Assembly (NCBI GenBank): GCA_004352715.1 | Contig: SCFE01000049.1 | Span: forward strand, 920,962 to 984,961 | Length of the DNA stretch: 64,000 nucleotides | Direction of reading: 5' to 3' | Source: Hofstenia miamia | Taxonomy: Eukaryota > Xenacoelomorpha > Acoela | Shown: in pieces, positions 21,215-32,900 of the stretch | Layout: every line of letters starts with the position of its first letter | Position numbering within the stretch: position 1 is the first letter of the stretch | Notes under the pieces: generated by a model | The model's input: only the letters and a program-made list of their open reading frames with translations | Told to the model about the DNA's origin: nothing | The model's database searches: none | Position numbers and translations under genes: made by a program

Positions 21215-24200
21215 CTAAATTATCATATTTAACCAATAGCAAGAACATTATAATGGACTGTAAGGTTTTTACCTGTAAGATATAATTACCTTTATGTTTA
21301 ATTTTACCTCACCTCATTCACCTGCCACTATTTTACCAGCAATCGGCTATTTGACACCAGACACCGCTAGATATGCACCAACAAGGACCAGTGCCACAGG
21401 ATAAATATGCAGTAAATAAGTTTACTTTTGAAACACATGGTTCAATATAATAGATACAAACCAGTCTTTGATCATAGTGATTACCTTAATTTTCAATCAA
21501 ACGATTTACAAACTAGCAAAGGGAAATAATATTTTGTATAAAAATTCAGAAGAAATTTAGTTATTCAGTAAGTAAACAACTTCTTACTTTTTTATTGTTA
21601 GGCGTTTGGTATCGACGAATATCAATGCATTTTTCATTTTTTTCACTAAAAACTCAAACTATAATCATATATTTGGTAATATTAGAAATATAAATGTAAA
21701 TGATACTAGTAAAATTTTTTTTTCAAAATATAACGCAATGCTAAGCAACACAAAATATTTAAAACTTTCAAAAACAAAACTCTTGAAGTAAACACAGAAA
21801 AAACTGATATGCATTTATCGGAATCATTACTGCCTTTTAAACAACATTAATAATTATGTATATCAGTGAATTTTCGCTTATTGTCGCTTCATTTTTTTTC
21901 ACCTAACACTACTTGCACTTATATGACTTCACTTTAGCAATTATGAAATTTGTATTTATTTTAACTTTCACTTACAATAGAAGAGATTAGAATAGAAGTA
22001 TATTTATTTAGGCCTACACTCCGAAAAAAGGCGATACAAATACTGATATACGCCCAGAATATCGGCAGAATTAAATATTCCACAGATGGACAATATCGGA
22101 TTAGTCTTATGGCAAAAGGAATGAACTCAAACAAATTATATCAATCCAATCTCATGTTTAAAAATATGCGGGCTATTGTGGTAAGTTAAACATTTAGTTT
22201 GGAGCGACAAAATGATTTTTGTAAGAATCATAATTTTTTCTAGATAATACAATAGTCCTTAGTATCATAGTTTAAGTTGTAGTTTTTCCTTCATTTTGGA
22301 AGTTACTAAATTCTCGTCTGAAATCCTGACAATGGATGGAAATAGGCTTGACAGTTTGATAATATGCAATCTTCTGCAAAGAGAACAATTTGAATAAAAT
22401 TGTGTCGATGTATTCATTAACAGAATATTACGAATTTAGAAATACTGCATCTCAAACTATACTCTATTTCTGCTAATTCAAATCTATGTATAAAATGTTC
22501 ATGAATCCAGTTAACTTCATTGCTTTCAAATCAAGGCTGTAGCCCCCCCCCTGAGAAAAATGTAAACAGTAGTGCCAAAAAATATAAAAGGGTCCACCCT
22601 TTGAACATTTAAAAACACACTACTCATCAGCTTTCAATATATCATTACGTCATAGGTGTGCCCCCCTGGGGATTTGGTCTGGCTACAGGCTTGTTTCAAA
22701 TTGCTTTTTTATCAAAACTTTGAGGTTTTAAATTAGTCGAAATTGATACATTTCATTTTGTTCGCAACTCAAATTTTAAGAAGAGGTGTGCTAGACCAGT
22801 GCATATTTCGGGCCTCGAATCTGGTCCCGCTGGGACTAGAATCAGCTACTAAGACTAAAGATAATTCTTCTGGCCCTGATAACTATATGTGCATATCAAA
22901 TAGATATTTAATAACAATAAAATGTTACCAGTTTCTTAAATGTGTTAAACTTCAACAACATATTTTAGTTTGTAATATTTTAATTGTCAATTGAAAAATT
23001 GTAATTTTTAAATAAAGGGTGGGCCAGAAGTTAGGGGGCTATACCAAAAATTTAATTTTTTAATGTACATTAAGCATTTATTCAGTTTATATACCGTCAC
23101 TGTAATATAATGAATAATAATTGATCCTGTTATTTACAAATGCTCAAATTTTCCACCATTTACCTTGATGCACTTCAAAACTCTGTTTTCCATCGATGAA
23201 CACACTTTGTGACAAAGCTCTGGAGTAATTGAATGAAAAGCTTTGGTTATTCTTTCTTTCAACTTTTCCAAAGATCGTGGTTTAGTACTGTACACAACTT
23301 CTTTAATAACTCCCCAGAGGAAGAAATCAGGCGGAGTAAGATCGGGAGATCTTAGGGGCCACTCAAGTCCTCCCCGTCGGTCTATCCAACGATTACGAAA
23401 AGTGTCAATCAACCACTTACGAGCCACGTTTCCATAATGCGTTGGAGCACCATCATGCTAAAACCATCTTTCCTGAATATCGAGCCAATCTGCGACAACT
23501 GGGTAAGTGAGTGATTGAGTTATTTGTGGATCACTGCCTCCTAGCTTTTGGCCCACCCTGTATATTGCTAGTAAATTGAATAAATTTAAGTGTAGATCAT
23601 TTTTCTCAGAATTATGTAAATAATTGATGATCATGAACTTGTGACTCACTATAAACATAATCTACTATTTTAGATATTAGATCTATAAAATTCACTACAA
23701 ACTGACATCACAGTATGTTCATATCACAATATGACGTAACATTGGGCTTATAGCAGAGATATTAAAGTACCAGATCTCCATACAAGCAATTATTTTTGAG
23801 TTAACCCTTTCAAGTCTGAACCTAGGTAATTTAATTTCTATTATAAAAACTGTATGATGCATATTTAGTAGGCTATATTTAAAACCTCAGATAACTTTTT
23901 TATGATTTTATAAAAAGCTTCTTTCATAATAATGGTGGGACCTATGTATCCCATTAGACCTTTCACTTGGGAATTTTTGGTCCCAGTAGGCATTTTCAAT
24001 TAGCGGGAACTATAGTTCCCGTTCGACTCGAAAGGGTTAAAACTAGAAATAAATAGTATTACCCTTTGATTATTAAGAATGAATCCAAGAAGTTGGCCAA
24101 AGACTCGTTATTTCGAGTTTTAAACGCCATTTTATCAATGTATGTCGATGTAAATGCAATGAGATAAGCATTTACAAGAACTGCAATATGCATGATCACT

Positions 24201-27200
24201 GCTAAGATGTTCCTCCATGCTCCTATTGAAATAGCTCTTACGCACCAGGGTCTTTTTCTCATTTTCATGAATTTTGTAGCATCCAGTCTAAAAGTCAAAG
24301 ATTACAAACCAATAAAATTATATACCTAAGCAAAATTAATATAATATTTTAAGTATTTGTTAAGAGCAAGATATTACTTAAGGCAGTTTCGTCAACGAGC
24401 CGAGCTTTTAACGCGCCAAGCCGAGTAGAGCCTTAGCACAGTATTGGATAAACAACGAGCCCAAAACGAACCTTATTTAAGCAAATTAAATTTATAATTC
24501 TGCTTGTTAATTTTATTATGCAAATTGTTCGTATTTTTGCATTCAATATGCCTTTCTTATAATCTTATTTTAAAAGTTTTTATTAAATAATAGGAAGAGG
24601 TATGTAAAAATTTCTGCAAGCGCTATATGTATAAAAGAATATCGAGCTGAAACTACCTGGATTGAAGGATTTTCTGTGGCGAGCCGAGCCGAGCCGATCC
24701 GAACGTACTTAAAATTTATACAGGCCTAGCCGAGCTTAGAAATTTCGCCTCATTGACAAGTCTGATTCTAGGCTATGCTTATTCAAGCCCATGTCACTAA
24801 TTCAGGTGTATAGTTCAAATACATGACCCATTATTCTTTTTTAAGTGTTAATGTATAGTCTATCAACCTCAATATATCTCATTGAATAAAATATACGTGT
24901 GTATTTCACAATTAGAAAACATTTTAACAAACTTTCCGGTACATTGCTTTTCAATGAATCTGAATCTTGTTAGCGCAAATTGTTATTCTTTATGCCCTGT
25001 GTCAAAGTTTTGCTGTATTGTTGATCTCAAGTTGAATAAAACGCCAATTACCTCAAAAACCTGCAAATAATTTCTTGGATAAAACCAACACTATTGGGCA
25101 AATTGATTTGCCATACAAAAATATTTGTAAGTGTCTTAAGTATGCAAGCCATTAGCACAATTGTTAAAATATTTTTATGTGATGTATTAAGATAGCATTC
25201 AGAATAGTCTTGCATGCCATTGCACTACAAAAATATTTTGTTGAAAGAAATATTTCATCCAATTATGTATTTTTGAACTTTGTTTCACGTATAAATAACA
25301 TATTTAGCGTATCCCGTCCAAGGAAATTTATGATTTCTTGAAAAAATCATTAGCAATAATAACACAAAAACTAAAAGAGTGCCGCGACCTCTGTTTTTGC
25401 ACATAGCAAGCATCAATTGGTTTGGGTGTGCAAACTACAAAAAAAGTAGCAGAGCAGTTACCTGGACTTTGCTAATAATCAAAATTAAAAAAATTGTTTT
25501 TAACAGGTAGAATTTTTAATGAAAACTGAATCCTTTCAGAAAATTCAACGCCAGTAACCAGTCTTAGTAGAAGAATTCACCTGATAAAATTTAAACACAT
25601 TTATTAGGATAATTATAAATTTTCTAGGAGGTAGCTTGTTTACAGTATTCATGAGAAAAAAATTACATTAAACGATACAATGCTTAAAAGCAATACTTTG
25701 ACATTTTCTCACGTGAAATTATCAAAGCTGATCCAATGATGTTTCCAGCACAGCTTTTGATATCAAGGCTTACAAGCAGAGCTAAAGTTTTCTCCAATTC
25801 AAGTCAATTCAAAAGGAAATGCTATGATTCATCAATCAAGGAAAGGAAATGTTGCAGAAAATCTTGTTCTGACAGGTGAACCGTGGGTACTGAGAAGGCT
25901 TGGTGATGGCCATCAACTCTGACACAGTGTCAGACTATAGTGAAAGTGATCATTGGATAGCAACTATGAAAGTGAATGACATTGACGAGAGTGTAGAAAA
26001 TCCTCTCCAACAAAGTTTGAAGTGAAATTGTTCAAGCAGCACATGATGTCTTTAAATGCTTAGTATACTTGGCTGATGTATTACAGATTAGCACTGAAGC
26101 TGAAAATAAGTTAAAGGAAAGACATCAAAAAACTTGTTTGGAATCATCAAGCTTGGAAATTTTTAATATCCGACTTCAGTTTTACTGCATTTAATATAAT
26201 ATAAGTGCTAGTTATCCAACAGGATTGACTTAGGTAAGTAAATAATAACAGAGACCTATAAATACAATAAAAACAATTTACTAAATTATGTTTAGTCAAC
26301 TGCTGGTTCCATCTCTGTTAGAAAAGACTATGAAGCAGTATCCTTGTTGAGTGGTTCATAAAGTTTCATGAAGAAGACCACGGACATTTTCAAAATCTTA
26401 ATTTCTATCTCATTTTCAACAATAATTATGCTATCTCCTTATATAATATATATATGTAAAAACCTACAAGCTCTTTTGAACATAGCATATTAGTATAATA
26501 TCTAATTTCATACATGTAAAAATAGTTGATGTTACATTGTGAAAATTTCTCTAATGTAAGGAGGGGCCAAGTTATTCCCAGAAGGTTGCTTTCCTCAGAA
26601 GGGCAAAGCTTGCATCATCACTAAACTTGAACCCTTCACAAAAGATTTAAATTGTAGTCATGTGTATTTCAAAGTATATACAAACCATTCCTACAATGCA
26701 GATCTAAAAAGTTTATCCATGCAGGTGAGGAATTGATAAATATACATGTATATATATTATAAATGTAATATTGTAATAATCTAGGGTCTGAAAAGGTAAA
26801 GTTAATATTCCGTTTTAAAAATAAGCTGTCTTCAAAACAAGCTCATATCTAAAAAAGGGTTAACAGCATCCAAATTAAGTAAACACATCTTGAAAACAGC
26901 AAGCACATGCAACCAAGAATTCCATCTGAATATTTCGATAATTATTTTTGGTTACACAATTTTGGTGCATCAGTAATGCAATTCTAAGGAAAAATCTGCT
27001 TTTCGAACTTGACTTTTCTAATATTCAAGTTTTCAAAGCAGTCAAACGAACATTCAAGCGTCACTAACAACAAATTTAACCAATATTACACCCGATTATT
27101 ACTATAACAATTCATTAATATGATGGTTTCCTGTAAACAAACTCTTGGCAATTAACCATCCAGAACTTTACAAAAAATTTCCCTAACACTAAAGTTCAAA

Positions 27201-29934
27201 TTGTTAAAAATATCAAATATTTCAAACATAGAAAATTTGAATTAATAATATGCCAAATTATTTCGGAAGATGGCGTTATAACATTGCATTTACTACCTAC
27301 AGTATATTAATATAAACTCGTCTACTTTGACTATAATATGTACATCGTTATTCATTTGTATTATCACTACTATATTTTATGATGAAAACTTATAATGTTA
27401 CATTAATCATCTTTAGGCAATTTATCACCATAGCTCTTCATTAATTTTCCAAAAAGTCTCTCTGGAATTCTGACTGTAATTGCCCTATTATTAAATGTAA
27501 ATAGCTGATTTGCTCTGCTCTGTCTTCTGTAAATAGAGGTGCAAACATGATTATTACTCATAGGAAGTGAACAGTTTAGATTGAAATTTATAAGCAATGT
27601 TCAAAGAACAAATACCTTGTCCTAAAAGGTGCCATACTTTCAATTATTTTAGAAAATCAATGTTATTGTTAAACTGAAAGAGATGGTTTTATGTAAACTC
27701 GACCTTCCCAGATAAAGCACTTGTAAGCACTTAGTCACTCGTGGGGAAAATGTTGTTTAGTCAAGGCATGTGGCAAAATTCTGCTAGATTCTATCAAGAA
27801 ATCAATTCATTTCTTGAGAAATAATATTTAGATTTTCATTAATAATTAATACTATGTGAATTGCATGTTAAAAATAGTGAGACTAAGGCAGGAATATTTT
27901 ATGCATTGGATTTCTGAGACTATTTTGCCATCCCAATCAGCTATTGGAATTATATTTTCCAGCAAATTTTTCAAGACCAAAAATTTTGAATAAATGAATG
28001 TTTCAATAATTCACCCAAATTATGCCATTGAATTGTATTTTAATGCTGTCTAATTTTCAAAACATGTTTGTCTTTCTTGAAATACCCATACAATTACCTG
28101 ACTTCAAATAAGTTGGCAATAAATGCACATATGGGGGCAAATGGTGAACTGAATGCAAAAATGGTGATGTAGCCAAACTGGATGAAAAACTCAATATATT
28201 CACTGAAGACAACTTGGGTATCAATTTCTTCAAGAAAGTAATCCCTTTCCCATTGTGGAAGTCTTAATGAATTCATTTCATTACTAACTGACAGCAGGCG
28301 TCTCAAGTTTCCCGTCTTTAACTTTGACTGGTATCTAAAACAAGGACATTAATACCATATGTCAAGAATAAGCATACCTTATAATAGGAGATATAGTTTA
28401 CAATATAATAACACTAGATTCTTAAATATAGCTGTAAGTTAAATAACTCCGTAAACTTAGTCACAAATTTATGCATTACATGTGTAAATTGGTCTGTACA
28501 TGTGTCATTGTGTCTCCACAAAGTTATTTCCTTGCTCTTCACCATCTTCCGCAATGTTCCTTTGAATTCTCTCTTTGTTCAAGTCCATTCCTCGAGCAAT
28601 TCTTCTCTACGCTTCTGCCTGTTGTCGTCCCAAGAAACATCGCACACTTCACTCGTTTTTCTTTAGTGCTTGTGCTGTTGCTAATTACATCCTGACTCAA
28701 AACCCTCCAACGCCGCCGAGCTTCAAGAAACATTGATGTCCTTCCTCTTTGCAGAGCCCTTCTCCCACTTCGCCTACTCTTCTATCTGTTCCTACTTTAC
28801 CTCCTATCACTGTCCTAGCTGTCGTATAACTTGACTTGTAGTTATATTTTGCCTCCAGCAGCTAATAATGTTCTTCATTATTATTAATGTGCTCAATAGT
28901 TACTTGTTCATAAATTATTACATGATAGCAACATTTTTTCATGTCTTAGCAGCTGAATTACTTCACTTATGTCACGTTTGCAAGGAGTATGCTTACATTT
29001 CTTGAATTAATTTATATTTCATACCGATTTTCTCTGCGCAAAGTCTTGTATTTCTGCATATAACTTTTGAAGGAAGAGTCGATTAGTTGAAGAGACATAT
29101 TAATTACAGGCAAGCCAATCATGAATGTAAGCACGGAATACCCAACGTTCCCAAGACAATCAGGAAGTCTGCAGGTTGTTCCCCAATATTGAGTAAAACT
29201 TTGATGCTGCTAAGAAATTTATAATTAATTATAAGGTAGATATTGTTTTAAAAGTATTTTTTTACAGATGACGGCATACGTTCCGAAAGCAATGCCTGTT
29301 GATATATTCAAATTTGTTTTATAAAACATGTGAAATAGAATAGCTTAATTTCTACTTTTGAGTAAGAAGTAAATGAATGCAGATATGGAATCGGATCGTA
29401 TTTCTCTTGAGAAAATTTTTATCATCTTCTGATCCAAAATTTTCAAAGATTTATATTAAATATATATATATATATATATAAATATATTTGGTATCAAATT
29501 TTGAAGTAAATTTATATATTGCTGCTTGAAATAGCTTCACTTAATATTAAAATATCACAATGTTGTTTTATAGAAATAAAAATCAACAATAGCAAACAGA
29601 GATTGCGAAACTTCCGTTAAGTATGAACATAGTAAGGCTATCAATATAACCAGATGACAATCCGAGTCAGTCTTCTTTACAGATGACGACATACGTTCCG
29701 AAAGATTATGAAAGCAAAAGCAATGCCTGTTGATATATTCAAATTTGTTTTATAAAACATGCTTCGATCTTTCTACTAAATATACACTCACCAAGTTAGC
29801 ACCATAGTGTAACAGAATAGTTTAATTTCTACTTTCGAATAAGAAGTAAATATATGCAGATATGGAATCGGATCGTATTTCCCTTGACAAAATTTTTGAT
29901 ATTCTTCTGATCAAAAAATAGCAAAGATTTATAT

Positions 29935-29980
<46 letters not shown>

Positions 29981-32900
29981 GTCTCAAATTTTGAAGTAAA
30001 TTTATTTATTGCTGCTTGAAATAAATTCACTTAGTATTACAATATCACATGTTGTTTTATAGAAATAATAATCAAGAAGGGCAAACAAAGATTGCGAAAC
30101 TTCCGTTAAGTATTACCATAGTTAGGCTCTCGATACAACCAGACAACAATCCAGGTCTGTCTCAAAATATAGTGGGATTTAGGATAAACGAACAGTTATC
30201 TTGATATTTATTACATAAAGATCCATCTACTAATCTTTAAAAAATCCCAATGAAAAACAAACAGACAAGGGCTTGGATGAGATAATTAAGGAAAAAATTG
30301 GAAACAAAATCGATATAGTTTATTATGACTATAATTGATTAGAATTTAGAAGTGTGATTGCCACTGATAATCAGAGTTGAACCTAATGTCTTGTCAATGC
30401 AAGCCGCATTGCCAATCAGAAAGAATTTTCTTCTTGCGAAGTGACAATTACAAAAAGTAGAACTCGTTAATCTTCATGTTGAATCACTGAAATTTTGTAA
30501 TATTTAAAATTACAATAATGCATTTGGAGTCTTCATTTTCATTATTATAACATATAATTTCATTTAGGATACAAAAATTAATAATTGTTCAAAATTCGTA
30601 TCGGATCGGTTCCAAATCTTGAAGCTTCGGATTGAAATCAGAACGTATCTTAAAATTTTATAGCCTTTTCCATCTCTGAATGAATGTTAAAGAAGAAATT
30701 TAAAAAAGTAAGTTGCAATGACCCATTAAGCAAAGAAAATATAGCACAATGGTCAAACATTTTCTTTACACGAAACCTCATTTTTCATAATTCGCTAGAT
30801 GGCGTCGTAAAATAATGAATTAGTATGTAGAAAACAAAGGGAAATATGGTATTTAGACCTATAGCCAATTTGTTTGCATTACGAATCAATTAAGGGGGTG
30901 CTACAAAAAAACTTTTTTGACTATAGTCAAAAGACTAACCATGTGGCACCCCCAAAAAGTGACTTTTGCGGTTTACGATCAGTCAAATTTTGAAATAGAA
31001 AATGTTCTATTTGCATAACCGTGTGCGTGTGACACCCTTCAATAGTAAACTTTTTGTAATTTTACTAGATAATCAGAATTTCATTTGAAATAACATTGAA
31101 CTTTAAGCTTAATTATCATTTATAAGTACACCATATAATTAAAATCGTGACGATTATTAAGATGGGCGCAAATATAAAACTTGTCAGAATTGCTTTAGCA
31201 TGTTTTTAAACTCGATTCCATGGGAGAAAGAGAGAGCTTTTTCAAAGGCGGCTTTGATTGCGTAATGATTTAAAAGTTGGCAAGTGCGAATTGGGTTTTA
31301 TGTTTACATAATTCTGTACATATGGGCTTTGGTTATGAATGATAAATTAACTATATTCAATACACATTAGTGAAGCTATTTAATTTAAAATGTTCTCCCG
31401 TCACATACATTTGAAGTGTGATTATAGCGACTCCACTTAGTAATTTTTGTACATGTATATGCAGTGCAATTTGCGCAGAAACCTCTTTTGACTATTAAGG
31501 TACCTTCAGGTATTAAGGCCCAGCAGGCAAACGACATTTCCAACGATTACTATAACAACCCTGAACGGTCTTGCCGATAGGGGAAAACCACAGTCTCACA
31601 GTTCTTTCATTTTCTCAAGTCTGCAGCAGCGTGCTGTTCACGGTAAAAATGTAAAGTAAGTTTCTCTCTCCAGATTTGCTAATTTACTAGAGAATAGAAA
31701 CAAGTTTAATTTAGTGATACTTTTATGTGATGAATTCTACATATTTTACTATTGGAAATATGATGGTAATGAACGATATTTCATGAAAATAAGTTCACGA
31801 TCTTAAAAGCTTTCCATTTTATCGTTTAAAAATATAATTTTATCAAATTGATATTATGGGCCTTATTCCCTGCACAGAAGGTATCAAGGCTCATTTTGAT
31901 GATACCACAAAACTTAATTTTTGGAGGACTTATACTAATTATTATATTCTAAGACATCAGGATATCAATATTCATGAGTTTTGCAATGCACAATAAGTGT
32001 TAAAACTAAGTTTTTACTATTAGTTCTTAAGTGGTGGCCCGTTTAATTAACTATAGCCTTGATACCTGCCGGTACCTTGCTCAAAGTATTTGACTAATAG
32101 ACAACTAGCCCTTGAAACAGCCCTTTCTCCAATGGAATTGGGTTTAAAAACACGCTAAAGCCATTTCGACAAGTTGTTTGTTTGCGCCTATCTTAATGGC
32201 CACGATCTTAATTATATTGTTTATTTATTAATGACATTTAAGATGAAAGTGCAAAGTTATTTAAAATCAAAATTCCCATTTTCTTTCAAAATTACAATAA
32301 GTTGACTATTCGGGGGTGCCACACGGTTAGTCTTTTGACTAATAGTCATTTTCAAATAGAACACTTTCTATTTCATAATTTGACTAATCGTAAACCGCAA
32401 AAGTCACTTTTTGGTGGTGCCACACGATTAGTTTTTTGTCTATAGTCAAAAGACTAATCGTGTGGCACCCCCTTTATGAGTTTTATCGGAGCACCACATT
32501 TAATACGGTAAATCCCACTACAAAATACAAAAAGTAATCTAAGTTGTAAAAAAGCGTACCACTATTTCATTTCCAGCAAACGTATAGTAAAGAATAGAAC
32601 AATAGCTTGTCATGAACTTAAATATGTACATTTTATAGACAAATGAATCCTCGAACTGCTGACTTCGACGATGGATTTGGAAATTGGTAAAAAACAAAGC
32701 GAGGATTTCATATATGTAGCCCATCACTACGTTTACACATAGCTAAATGTAATAATTGAAAATATAAAGTAACATATTCAAAACAATCCATCTTGGGGTA
32801 GAATTTTGATGATGTACAGTCAAACTCATTATTTAAGAATAATATTGTACATTTTAATAGTAACATATTCAGAATTGAATATGGAAATGTAATTTTCTTA

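Larger units (their letters stand above)
21215..24062. other. anoctamin intron with nested DNA transposons
   Basis: It holds a hAT MITE, a DD41D mariner derivative and a piggyBac MITE (listed separately). One further anoctamin exon should lie here; I could not place it. Confidence 0.7.

Noticed and set aside
28471-28733. Overlapping frames near 28471-28733
   Set aside because: Short, lie in an anoctamin intron, show no domain or splice support.
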